A DNA stretch of 40,431 nt from Synergistaceae bacterium DZ-S4. GTDB lineage: Bacteria > Synergistota > Synergistia > Synergistales > Synergistaceae. Positions 8,921 through 16,885 of this stretch are shown here, in pieces. Each line of letters opens with the position of its first letter. The first letter of the stretch is position 1. Made by a program: the position numbers and the translations under genes. The stretch is taken from positions 1 through 40,431 of the forward strand of contig JAPCWD010000015.1 of NCBI GenBank assembly GCA_025943965.1, written 5' to 3'. A model generated the notes under the pieces. It was not told where the DNA came from, did not search any database, and saw nothing but the letters and a program-made list of their open reading frames with translations.

Positions 8921-9825
8921 TATCTTGCGCCTCCTTCAGCTTTTTCAAATTTGTCAAACTTTCCCATCAGAGGGTGTCCCATCTTTTCCCTCTGTTCGAG
9001 ATACGCCTGGCAGCATGCACTGGCAAGCGCCCTGACCCTTCCAATATAGCCGGTGCGCTCCGTTACGCTTATGGCGTTCCTCGCGTCAAGCAGGTTAAAG
9101 GAATGAGAGCATTTGAGCACATAATCATAAGCAGGAAGGACAAGTCCTCTTTCAAGGATCTTCCTGGACTCAGCTTCGTACATGTTGAAGAGCTGGAACA
9201 GCATATCCGTGCTCGCGACTTCGAAGTTGTATGTTGAATGCTCAACTTCACCCTTGTGGTGAACGTCTCCGTATCTGACATTGCCGACCCATTCGAGGTC
9301 ATAGACGTTGTCCACCTTCTGGACGAACATTGCGATCCGTTCAATTCCGTACGTCAGCTCCGCAGGCACGACATCCATGTCAAGTGAGCCCATCTGCTGG
9401 AAGTAAGTGAACTGAGTCACTTCCATCCCATCAAGCCACACCTCCCACCCGAGGCCCCAGGCTCCGGTGGTCGGATTTTCCCAGTCGTCCTCGACGAATC
9501 GTATGTCATGCTCAGCAGGGTCTATCCCAAGCACCTTGAGGCTTTCGAGATACATCTCCTGAATATTGTCGGGAGCGGGCTGGATTATTACCTGATACTG
9601 GTAATAGTGCTGAAGTCTGTTCGGGTTCTCACCGTACCTGCCGTCAGTCGGTCTCCTGGATGGTTCCACATAGGCCACGCGCCACGGTTCGGGGCCAAGG
9701 ACCCTCAGAGTTGTGGCTGGGTTCATCGTTCCGGCCCCGACTTCTATGTCGTAAGGCTGTTGGACGACACATCCCTGTGATGCCCAAAAACTTTCAAGGC
9801 GCATTACAATTTCCTGAAAATTCAC
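8920..9825 (-). CDS. glyQ: Glycyl-tRNA synthetase, alpha subunit
   Basis: Catalytic class II aminoacyl-tRNA synthetase subunit that activates glycine. 301 residues. Family signatures: [20 protein letters not shown] near residue 14, [15 protein letters not shown] motif near 105 and [19 protein letters not shown] near 125. The start is GTG at 9825, with AGGAGG 9 bases upstream. The gap to recO is only 47 bases, too short for the T-box leader that controls glyQS in many Firmicutes, so control probably comes from the whole operon. Confidence 0.97.
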   Translation of the reverse strand: MNFQEIVMRLESFWASQGCVVQQPYDIEVGAGTMNPATTLRVLGPEPWRVAYVEPSRRPTDGRYGENPNRLQHYYQYQVIIQPAPDNIQEMYLESLKVLGIDPAEHDIRFVEDDWENPTTGAWGLGWEVWLDGMEVTQFTYFQQMGSLDMDVVPAELTYGIERIAMFVQKVDNVYDLEWVGNVRYGDVHHKGEVEHSTYNFEVASTDMLFQLFNMYEAESRKILERGLVLPAYDYVLKCSHSFNLLDARNAISVTERTGYIGRVRALASACCQAYLEQREKMGHPLMGKFDKFEKAEGGAR

Positions 9826-9872
9826 TATCTGCTGCCTCCTTCAGATATTACAAAAACTATATTCGATGAATT

Positions 9873-10598
9873 TTAATCCATATCAGTGAAAAAAGTAACC
9901 AGTTTTTTTAATTGACCGATAAATAATGACGATTTTTCTCTGCCTTTTGACCAACCGATGAATTTGTCATGGCTCAGCATTGCAGCAAACCTCAGACAGG
10001 ATAGTTCTTCCCTGCCGATATCCTCTCTGCCGGAAGCAGAACATGAGGAACATATAAGGCCGTCCCTTGTCCATATTGCTCCGCTTTCAAGTTTGGCACC
10101 GCACTTGACGCAGTATTGGAGCGACGGTGCAAGGCCGGTCTCTTTCAGAAGCCTCCAAGTAAATCTGTACTCAACAATATCTGCCGGGCAGTTTTCTTTT
10201 AGTAATATCATTGCAGACCACAAAAGGGTAAGGATATTGTTGCTTTCATGACTTGTAAGCAGCACACTTGTCAGTCTCTTGTACAGCCTCAGCGCCGTCT
10301 TGAGTTTCTCCGCCGAAGACCTGAGTGATATGAAGTCCTCCCTGATCTCAGCCCCCTGAAGGTATAGCCTGGACGGACTCTGATATAGGCTGAACTCTGC
10401 CCACACAAGCGGTTCCGTGGCGCCTCCGAACCTGCACTTAGTCTTTGAGGCAGGGGCGCTTACCCAGACCGGCCCCATGTCCCTTAAAAACAACAGAAGG
10501 GACTGCCCCTCTCCTGAGGAATCCCTTCTCTGCAAGACGGTCCCTGTTTGTGAATAGTACCCCTGTGGAAGCTTGTCCTTTTCAAATGATGATATCAA
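9873..10598 (-). CDS. recO: DNA repair protein RecO
   Basis: RecF-pathway mediator that helps load RecA on SSB-coated single strands. 241 residues with an N-terminal OB-like part (GYYSQTGTVLQRRDSSGEGQ) and a C-terminal zinc finger, CVKCGAKL and LICSSC at about 170-200. RecO diverges quickly, so the call also leans on its position directly after era, which is conserved from Bacillus onward. The start appears to be TTG, overlapping the era stop as TTGA, which indicates coupled translation. Confidence 0.88.
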   Translation of the reverse strand: MISSFEKDKLPQGYYSQTGTVLQRRDSSGEGQSLLLFLRDMGPVWVSAPASKTKCRFGGATEPLVWAEFSLYQSPSRLYLQGAEIREDFISLRSSAEKLKTALRLYKRLTSVLLTSHESNNILTLLWSAMILLKENCPADIVEYRFTWRLLKETGLAPSLQYCVKCGAKLESGAIWTRDGLICSSCSASGREDIGREELSCLRFAAMLSHDKFIGWSKGREKSSLFIGQLKKLVTFFTDMD

Positions 10599-11524
10599 AA
10601 ACTATACCCCAGTCGCCTGAGTTCTTCCTGTGATTTTCTCCACCCCGGTTTTACCTTGACCCAAAGCTGGAGATAAATGGGGTAACCAAACTTCTCTTCG
10701 AGGTCCTTCCTTGCTGCCATGCCTATCGTTTTGAGCTTTGCGCCGCCCCTGCCGATAATTATCGCCTTCTGGCCCTCGCGGTCAACTACTATAGTAGCCC
10801 TTATCTCGCATGTCTTTAGTTCGGGGTACTCCTCGGGACTCTTAAACTCTTCAACGACTACCGCCGTTCCGTGCGGCACCTCCTGATCCGTGAATGTAAG
10901 GATCTTTTCTCTTATCACCTCGGCGGCAAGGAAGCGTTCTGTCGTATCCATGAGCATGTCTGCAGGATATATAGGGGGCTGTACTGGAAGCATCCCGCTC
11001 AGTGTATCGATAAAAACATCCATGTTCGTCCCTTTTTTGGCTGAGATCGGGACAACAGCAGCCGGCATTATCCGCGTCTCATACATTTCGACCGTTTTCC
11101 AGAAAAACCCGGGATCAGACAGCTTGTCGACCTTATTGACCGCAAGCACTATAGGAAGACCGCACTTTGAAAGTATCTCTATTATCAGCTCTTCCTCCTT
11201 CCCTATACGGCTGTCCCCAGCCTCGACCACAAAACATATCAGGTCCACCTGGGCAAGCGCTTTTCCGGCTTCGTTCACCATATAGTCGCCGAGCACGTTC
11301 TTCGGTTTGTGTATACCGGGCGTGTCCACAAATATTATCTGTTCCTTTTCTGTGGTCAGTATGCAGCGTATGGCGTTCCGGGTCGTCTGAGGCTTGGATG
11401 AGACAGCAGCCACCTTTTCCTTGAGGAGGGTGTTGATCAATGAGGACTTGCCTACATTCGGCCTGCCCAGAAGAGCAACGAACCCGCACCTGTATTCCAG
11501 ATCTTCGCTTTTTTTATCTGCCAT
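10595..11524 (-). CDS. era: GTPase Era
   Basis: Ras-like GTPase with a KH domain that binds the 3' end of 16S rRNA during 30S maturation. 309 residues. G1 GRPNVGKSS near residue 20, G2 region TTRNAIRC, G3 DTPGIHKP near 66, G4 NKVD near 127 and a SAKKG G5 motif are visible. The C-terminal KH domain includes GRGGAKLKTIGMAARKDLE. The start ATG is preceded by GGAGAG and overlaps the end of cdd by 11 bases. Its neighbours ybeY, pgpH and cdd are its classic partners. Confidence 0.97.
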   Translation of the reverse strand: MADKKSEDLEYRCGFVALLGRPNVGKSSLINTLLKEKVAAVSSKPQTTRNAIRCILTTEKEQIIFVDTPGIHKPKNVLGDYMVNEAGKALAQVDLICFVVEAGDSRIGKEEELIIEILSKCGLPIVLAVNKVDKLSDPGFFWKTVEMYETRIMPAAVVPISAKKGTNMDVFIDTLSGMLPVQPPIYPADMLMDTTERFLAAEVIREKILTFTDQEVPHGTAVVVEEFKSPEEYPELKTCEIRATIVVDREGQKAIIIGRGGAKLKTIGMAARKDLEEKFGYPIYLQLWVKVKPGWRKSQEELRRLGYSF

Positions 11525-11945
11525 CTTCAGTCTCTCCTTTCCCGGTCAGTCTGAACTGCAGCGGAAGCAAGTCGCTAAGTTTGTAAATAACAGTCTTTCC
11601 TCTATCTTCGAGAACAACGTGCATTTCTCCGTTGAATTCCGACAGAAACTGTCTGCAGGCTCCGCACGGAGGACATAATGTGCCTTCTGTTCCGACAACG
11701 GCTATAGCTGTCGGCTTGAGGCGGCCTTCGCTTACTGCCGTGGTCATCGCATTTCTTTCTGCGCATATGGAAAGGCCGTAGCTTCCGTTTTCAACGTTGC
11801 AGCCTGAGACAACTCTTCCATCTTCGAAAAGGATGGCCGCACCAACGGGAAAATCGGAGTATGGCGCATAGGCGCTTTCCACAGCCTTCTTTGCCTTGCG
11901 CAGAAGGGCTTCAGCATCAAAATTGATACTTTCATTATCTGCCAT
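11514..11945 (-). CDS. cdd: Cytidine deaminase
   Basis: Deaminates cytidine and deoxycytidine to uridine and deoxyuridine for pyrimidine salvage. About 143 residues, the normal size of the small tetrameric form. The active-site zinc motifs CAERNA and CPPCGACRQ are both present, with the proton-shuttling Glu in CAE. The reading frame stays open further upstream to 12035. ATG at 11945 is chosen because GGAGAGG lies 9 bases before it and because the protein then starts just ahead of the conserved domain. It overlaps the end of ybeY. Confidence 0.95.
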   Translation of the reverse strand: MADNESINFDAEALLRKAKKAVESAYAPYSDFPVGAAILFEDGRVVSGCNVENGSYGLSICAERNAMTTAVSEGRLKPTAIAVVGTEGTLCPPCGACRQFLSEFNGEMHVVLEDRGKTVIYKLSDLLPLQFRLTGKGETEDGR

Positions 11946-12450
11946 TTCCGTCATCCTCTCCGGCGAAAAACTTATCGACCATTCTATCCTGTAACGCCCA
12001 CATAGTTCTCTCGGAATCTTCGTCGCAATGGTCATATCCTATCAGGTGCAGGAGACCATGAGAGAGTACGAGTACCAGTTCTTTCATGAAGCTCCTGCTG
12101 TTTTCGGATGCGTTTTCCATTATTTTGTCCGGACATATAACTATGTCTCCAAGCGGTATGCTTTCCCAGCCCTCGGGCGGAACAAATATGAAATCCTCTT
12201 CCCAGAGCGGGAAGGAGAGCACATCGGTCGGTTTGTCTGATTCCCTGTATCTCAGATTAAGGTCACTGATCCTCTCGGGCGCGACTATGGATAAAGATAC
12301 CTCTGCGCGCCCACAGCCGGCCGGCAAAGCTTCCTCCTTTTCCAGCAGCCACGCATAAAGACTCTCTGTCCTTCTCAGGAAAACATCCGCCTCTCTAGGG
12401 GTAGTTCCGCAGAGAAGCTCTTTTCCCTCTGCTATTATATCAACGATCAT
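11935..12450 (-). CDS. ybeY: Endoribonuclease YbeY (rRNA maturation factor)
   Basis: Zinc-dependent single-strand endoribonuclease involved in 16S rRNA 3' maturation and ribosome quality control. About 171 residues. The diagnostic metal motif HGLLHLIGYDH is near residue 125, preceded by the NLRYRESDKPTDVLSFPL region near 65. ATG at 12450 is preferred to an upstream GTG at 12486, because the shorter form matches family length and overlaps the end of pgpH by 11 bases. It is flanked by pgpH and cdd/era, the standard order. Confidence 0.93.
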   Translation of the reverse strand: MIVDIIAEGKELLCGTTPREADVFLRRTESLYAWLLEKEEALPAGCGRAEVSLSIVAPERISDLNLRYRESDKPTDVLSFPLWEEDFIFVPPEGWESIPLGDIVICPDKIMENASENSRSFMKELVLVLSHGLLHLIGYDHCDEDSERTMWALQDRMVDKFFAGEDDGNGR

Positions 12451-14518
12451 TCTGCTTCGACTGTCCCTTCTTTTCGGCGGCAGCACGGATAGACTCGGAT
12501 ATCTCCTTTACTTCGCGGGAGTGGTATGTGGATCTCAGTATCTCAATAAAGGACGACTCGATCACTGCCATCTCACGCATTGTAAAGTCAACGTCCTTAA
12601 GCTGCCCTGCTTCCGCCTTCTGTCTTATGACGTTCTGCACGAGGAGCCTGAGGTCACGGATGTTATCAAACGACTTGTTCTTCGCTTTGACTGCGGCCTC
12701 GACAGAGTCCGCAAGCATGACAAGGGCTGTCTCCCTGGACTGCGGGCTGGGACCAGGGTACCTGAACTGTTCCTCCGTGGTGTTTTCATCGATCGCACGG
12801 GCCTTTTCATAAAAATATTTCTGCACCGTCGTGCCGTGATGCTCAGCTATGAACCTTCTGAGGGTCTTCGGCAGTTTAGTCTCGTCCGCTATCTCCAGAC
12901 CGTCCCGTACATGGGATATAAGAACAAGTCCGGAGAGCGTAGGAGAGAGATCATCATGTATATTTTCCCCGCTTACCTGGTTTTCAACGAAATATTTTGG
13001 GTTTTTAAGTTTGCCTATGTCGTGATAGTATGCTCCGGCCTTGACCAGAAGGCCGTTCATCATAAGCTTGTCCGCAGCGGCTTCCGCCAGTGTGCCTACC
13101 ATCAGAGTATGGTGATAGGTGCCCGGAGCCTCGATCTGGAGCCTCTTAAGGAGCGGCTGGGAGGGATGGCTGAGCTCAAGCAGGCGCAGCGGCGAAATAA
13201 CATCGAAAAGGTTTTCCCAAATCGGAAGGAGCGCAATGACCAGAGTGCTCCAGAAAAGGCTGAAAGCGATCGAAAATATCGGCAGCTGATAATTATAAAA
13301 TAATCCCAGCCCCCAGTGCACAGCAACTGAAACTGCCCCAAGACAAAGTCCTAAGAAAAAGAGGTTTCTCCAAATAGTTACCCTGTGGTTCGGAGGGTCA
13401 ATGAAGAGGACCCTTCCTATTGCAGCTGAAAAAGCGGCCAGAATGCAGCCGAGCGCAAATATCCCTGGGTTTGTCCCAAACGCGATCATCACGCTGATTA
13501 TACCTCCGCCGAGCACAACGTGATAGGAGAGCGATACCGGAAGAGTAAGGCAGAGCCAGCCTGTCATGCCAAGGACCGCCATCGAGTACCCGCCGATCCT
13601 GGCGAACATGAGTTCCAGCGCCCATCCCAGGGATAGAATTACTGCAATATACACCCACTGACGGAGTGAAAATTTTTCTTTGAGACCGCGCTCTATCCAC
13701 ACGGGCCAGAAACTCCATATTATGATGGCGGCAAGTATGAAGACCAAATGTTTGTAAGGAAACCTTGAATCCGGATATCCCTGGGACTCAAGAAGTTTGG
13801 CAAGCGAGGGAGTGACGACTTGTCCCTTCTGCACAAGTACCTCTCCGGGACGTATTTCCCTGACGACCGGAGGGATCTGTACCGCCACATCCTCCCTAAG
13901 TCTTGATGCCATCTCCGAGTCGCTGTTCAGCGAAGGGTTGAGTATCTTGTCAAGTATCTGGAAGGCTACGTTTTTATCGGACTGGGAAAGCCTGTACCCG
14001 GACAGTTCTTTCCAGAGAAGCGCCGTCTGTTCATCCCTGTTCTCGGCCTTGTTCATGATCTTTTCCGCGATCGCTACTGCTGTATTCACGATATTTGTCT
14101 GTGTCAGTTTGGGCAGACCGGAAAAAAGTTCCAGCAGGGGGTTTTCGAGGACACGTGAAAGATCCCCCGACTTAAGGTATCCGATCTTAGCGGAGACCTC
14201 GGCCGCTATTTTTTCATCACGGACCATTACGTCAATGATCCTTGACGCAGCTCTTTGACGAAGCTCGAGTGTGGCCGCCCTGTCTTCGTATCTTGATGAT
14301 GTCAGTGCAAAGTAGGTTTTTGCGGAAGGATATCCTATGCGGTAATTTTCATGCCTGTCAATGGCAAGCCAGTTGCCTGTAATAAGAAAAAAAGCAACAG
14401 CAAGCAGTATTACTCTGAAAACCACATGCTGCCTGTCTGATGCTCTGAGTTCAAGATCGGTCTTAAGCTGAGATGTTAATTTTTTAATTGTTGTCTGGCG
14501 TCTTTCTCCGTTGTTCAT
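12440..14518 (-). CDS. pgpH: PgpH-family cyclic di-AMP phosphodiesterase (7TMR-HDED and HD domains)
   Basis: Membrane protein that degrades c-di-AMP to pApA. 692 residues. One N-terminal membrane segment (about 33-50) is followed by an extracytoplasmic 7TMR-HDED sensor region to about 260. A bundle of membrane helices spans about 260-440, and a cytoplasmic HD domain lies at the C-terminus. The HD motifs are YHHTLMVGTLAEAA near 468 and YYHDIGKLKNPKYF near 498; later His residues occur in IAEHHGT. It lies between phoH and ybeY, as in Bacillus and Listeria. The matching synthase gene cdaA is about 16 kb away in this window. The start ATG overlaps the end of phoH by 35 bases. Confidence 0.95.
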   Translation of the reverse strand: MNNGERRQTTIKKLTSQLKTDLELRASDRQHVVFRVILLAVAFFLITGNWLAIDRHENYRIGYPSAKTYFALTSSRYEDRAATLELRQRAASRIIDVMVRDEKIAAEVSAKIGYLKSGDLSRVLENPLLELFSGLPKLTQTNIVNTAVAIAEKIMNKAENRDEQTALLWKELSGYRLSQSDKNVAFQILDKILNPSLNSDSEMASRLREDVAVQIPPVVREIRPGEVLVQKGQVVTPSLAKLLESQGYPDSRFPYKHLVFILAAIIIWSFWPVWIERGLKEKFSLRQWVYIAVILSLGWALELMFARIGGYSMAVLGMTGWLCLTLPVSLSYHVVLGGGIISVMIAFGTNPGIFALGCILAAFSAAIGRVLFIDPPNHRVTIWRNLFFLGLCLGAVSVAVHWGLGLFYNYQLPIFSIAFSLFWSTLVIALLPIWENLFDVISPLRLLELSHPSQPLLKRLQIEAPGTYHHTLMVGTLAEAAADKLMMNGLLVKAGAYYHDIGKLKNPKYFVENQVSGENIHDDLSPTLSGLVLISHVRDGLEIADETKLPKTLRRFIAEHHGTTVQKYFYEKARAIDENTTEEQFRYPGPSPQSRETALVMLADSVEAAVKAKNKSFDNIRDLRLLVQNVIRQKAEAGQLKDVDFTMREMAVIESSFIEILRSTYHSREVKEISESIRAAAEKKGQSKQNDR

Positions 14519-15497
14519 GGTCTTCGTAAGCCCTCACTATCCGCTGAACTATCTCATGCCGCACAACGTCACGGTTGCTCAATCTGACGAAAGCGATGCC
14601 GGGGATGTCGTTGAGGATATATTGCACCGTCTTCAATCCGGATTCCTTGTTTGACGGAAGGTCGACCTGGGTTATGTCTCCGGTGACGACAGCTTTGGAT
14701 CCGAAACCAAGCCTGGTGAGGAACATTTTCATTTGCTCAGGGGTAGTGTTCTGCGCCTCGTCCAGGATGATAAAGCAGTCGTTCAGGGTCCTTCCTCTCA
14801 TATAAGCAAGCGGTGCAAGTTCAATGATGCCCTTCTCAAAATATCTGTTGAACTTCTCAGTAGGAAGAAGATCGTAAAATGCGTCGTAAAGCGGCCTGAG
14901 GTACGGCTCAACCTTGTCCATCAAGTCTCCAGGAAGGTAACCGAGGCGCTCGCCTGCCTCGACAACGGGCCTTACGAGTACGATCCGGCTTACTCTTGCT
15001 GACTTAAGGAAGGCGACGGCCTGTGCTACTGCCAGGTATGTCTTGCCTGTCCCCGCAGGTCCGATGGCAAAGGTCACATCGTTCTCCCTTATCGCGCGGG
15101 TGTATTCCTTCTGTCCGTTCGTATAGGGACGTATAGGTTTCCCCCTGTTGCTGACGCAGACAACTTCATCGTAAAGGGATTTTAAATTTACGCTTTCCCC
15201 AGCGGATATCTGATTCAACCCATACCTTATCTCAGCTGAGGAAAGCTTTTGGCCGTTCAATGCCAGTTCAGCAAACTGGGTAAGCAGGCTTTCAAGCCTT
15301 CTGATGAGGTCTTCGTCCTCTCCCTTTATCAAAAGGCTTGCTCCCCTTGCAAAGATCTTGACAGGAAAAGCCTGTTCCACCATACGAAGTATCTCTTCGT
15401 GCCCCGCCAGCAACTTCACAATGGACTCGTCGCGGGAGGTAAGCGGAGTCAGGCCGTTTTCCGTCATTTTGATCTCGGTCTCTGTTTTATCTGTCAT
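14484..15497 (-). CDS. phoH: PhoH-like ATPase
   Basis: P-loop ATPase of the PhoH/PhoL family, implicated in RNA metabolism and ribosome maturation with YbeY; its exact substrate is unsettled. About 337 residues. An N-terminal KH-like segment is followed by Walker A GPAGTGKTYLAVAQ near residue 146, VRPVVEAGERLGYLPGD and Walker B FIILDEAQNTTPEQM near 249, then TGDITQVDLP. The frame is open up to 15608, but that extension would lie inside the preceding nifU-like gene. ATG at 15497 is the first good start; a second ATG at 15467 is possible. Neither has a strong Shine-Dalgarno. Confidence 0.93.
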   Translation of the reverse strand: MTDKTETEIKMTENGLTPLTSRDESIVKLLAGHEEILRMVEQAFPVKIFARGASLLIKGEDEDLIRRLESLLTQFAELALNGQKLSSAEIRYGLNQISAGESVNLKSLYDEVVCVSNRGKPIRPYTNGQKEYTRAIRENDVTFAIGPAGTGKTYLAVAQAVAFLKSARVSRIVLVRPVVEAGERLGYLPGDLMDKVEPYLRPLYDAFYDLLPTEKFNRYFEKGIIELAPLAYMRGRTLNDCFIILDEAQNTTPEQMKMFLTRLGFGSKAVVTGDITQVDLPSNKESGLKTVQYILNDIPGIAFVRLSNRDVVRHEIVQRIVRAYEDHEQRRKTPDNN

Positions 15498-15508
15498 TCC
15501 TGTCCGCG

Positions 15509-15742
15509 CTATGCTCTTACAACAGATTTTACTTCGGGCACGACCTGCTTTATTGCAGCTTCTACTGTCATGCGAAGGGTCTCCTGCGCATAGGGGCACG
15601 TCCCGCATGAGCCTACGAGATCTACATAAAGGGTGCCGCTGTCTTCGTCAAAACTGATGAAAGAGACGTCCCCGCCGTGGCTCTGAAGAGCCGGGGATAC
15701 CTTCGTACTGATCGCATCCATTATCTTTTCCTGTACTGTCAT
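15509..15742 (-). CDS. NifU-like iron-sulfur cluster scaffold protein (NifU C-terminal domain)
   Basis: Small stand-alone Nfu domain of 77 residues that carries or transfers Fe-S clusters. The cluster-binding motif CGTCPYA lies near residue 46-52, preceded by the family-typical LQSHGGDVSFISFDE. Length matches single-domain NifU/YutI-like proteins. GGAGG sits 8 bases before the ATG. It is the first gene of the phoH-pgpH-era cluster, just downstream of repeat locus B. Its stop lies 12 bases from the phoH start. Confidence 0.92.
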   Translation of the reverse strand: MTVQEKIMDAISTKVSPALQSHGGDVSFISFDEDSGTLYVDLVGSCGTCPYAQETLRMTVEAAIKQVVPEVKSVVRA

Positions 15743-15813
15743 TGATTATTCCTCCTGTGTAGGTCTGTCTATTTCAAGCGCGATAGACGCTTAAAAGCTT
15801 CTTAAAACCATTC

Positions 15814-15848
15814 GCTGAGCAATGGCTGAGCAGTCATTAAAGACATGT
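15814..15848 (-). repeat. Repeat locus B, left arm
   Basis: Plus-strand words GCTGAGC (15814-15820) and GGCTGAGC (15824-15831) are followed by AGTCATTAAAGAC. Read on the minus strand this is GTCTTTAATGACT, then GCTCAGCC, ATT and GCTCAGC, pointing left. The same word recurs once at the outer end of the right arm (16026-16033). Confidence 0.7.
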
Positions 15849-15881
15849 GGAAAAAGCATCCGCCAAGAATTCGCGGCCTTT

Positions 15882-16035
15882 GCCCTTACAACCGCTTCAC
15901 CACTGCTTCACTATCGCTTCACGCGACATATTTCTGTCGCACTTCACGCGGCAAAGCCGCACGTCCTTACAACTGCTTGCCATTGCTTGCCAATCGCTTG
16001 CCTGTTGTTGACCGCCTTTACAACTGCTCAGCCGT
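15882..16035 (+). repeat. Repeat locus B, right arm: two word runs and two hairpins
   Basis: After GCCCTTACAACC, the word GCTTCAC occurs at 15894, 15905 and 15916, 11 bases apart (spacers CACT, TATC). Hairpin GCGACA/TGTCGC (15923-15940), word ACTTCAC (15941) and hairpin GCGGC-AAA-GCCGC (15948-15960) follow. After CCTTACAACT a new run has GCTTGCC at 15975, 15985 and 15996 (spacers ATT, AATC), TGTT and GTTGACC (16007). Then TTTACAACT leads to GCTCAGCC (16026), a few bases from the mazG stop. The whole 15743-16038 gap is filled by locus B; no gene is seen there. Confidence 0.88.
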
Positions 16036-16038
16036 CTT

Positions 16039-16851
16039 TTATTCTTCTTCCTGCCTCTTCGCCTTTTGCCAGAATCCTTCCAGCTCATCCAGGGTGAAGT
16101 CGCTCCACTCTCTTCCGGAAACTGCTACTTCTGCCTCCACTATCCGAAACCTGTCACTGAATTTTACGCATGCCTTGTGAAGCGTTGTCTCGGGGTCTGC
16201 CTTCAGATGCCTAGACAGGTTTGCAACTGCAAAGAGAAGGTCGCCCAGCTCTTCTTCTGTCGCTTCCCTGACGGCCCCGTTTGTGATGTTGTCTTTGAGT
16301 TCGTTCAGTTCCTCTTCTACCTTCGCAATGACAGGCGAGGGGTCTCCTTTTGGCCAGTCAAAACCCACCTTAGCGGCCCTCTCCTGTATCCTGTAAGCCC
16401 TGAGAAGACCCGGGAGGCCTCTTGGGATCCCTGCCAGAAGAGATGAGTCGACTTTTTTAGCCTGTCTCTCCCCGACTTTTATCTGTTCCCAGTTTTTCAG
16501 TACATCATCGGAACTGTTAACTATTGTGTCGCCAAATACATGAGGGTGGCGCCTTATCAGTTTTTCTGTCAGATGGTCCATTACATTGCATATGTTAAAC
16601 TCGCCAATCTCTTCAGCCAGTGCCGAAACAAAAACGACCTGAAGCAACAGATCTCCGCATTCTTCACAGATGTTGTCCCTGTTTTTATTTTCTATTGCCT
16701 CTATAAGTTCATATGCCTCTTCAATTATATAGCGCCTGAGTGAAAGATAGTCCTGCTCCCTGTCCCAGGGGCAGCCGTCAGGAGCCCTAAGGCGTTTCAT
16801 CACATCCACAAGTTTTATAAACTTTTCTCCTATTGCCTGCTTCTGAGTCAT
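16039..16851 (-). CDS. mazG: Nucleoside triphosphate pyrophosphohydrolase MazG
   Basis: All-alpha house-cleaning enzyme that hydrolyses (d)NTPs, including aberrant ones, to the monophosphate and PPi. About 270 residues with two MazG domains, as in E. coli. The first holds RAPDGCPWDREQ and EEAYELIEAIENKN with EECGDLLLQV. The second holds KVEEELNELKDNI and EEELGDLLFAVANLSR near residue 200-220. ATG at 16851 is preferred because GGGAGG lies 7-8 bases upstream; the upstream TTG overlaps that site. It is the last gene of the glmU-mfd group and ends against repeat locus B. Confidence 0.95.
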   Translation of the reverse strand: MTQKQAIGEKFIKLVDVMKRLRAPDGCPWDREQDYLSLRRYIIEEAYELIEAIENKNRDNICEECGDLLLQVVFVSALAEEIGEFNICNVMDHLTEKLIRRHPHVFGDTIVNSSDDVLKNWEQIKVGERQAKKVDSSLLAGIPRGLPGLLRAYRIQERAAKVGFDWPKGDPSPVIAKVEEELNELKDNITNGAVREATEEELGDLLFAVANLSRHLKADPETTLHKACVKFSDRFRIVEAEVAVSGREWSDFTLDELEGFWQKAKRQEEE

Positions 16852-16885
16852 TACAGCGCCTCCCAACCAATCTATTCTAGCAGAT

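Noticed and set aside
9826..9872. T-box riboswitch before glyQ
   Set aside because: Only 47 bases separate recO and glyQ; there is no room for a T-box leader and no conserved T-box sequence is seen.
15822..16180. Open reading frames across repeat locus B (and similarly at 4104-4319 in locus A)
   Set aside because: They arise because the repeats lack stops in some frames. They run into mazG or ppdK on the opposite strand, have no Shine-Dalgarno and match no protein I know.
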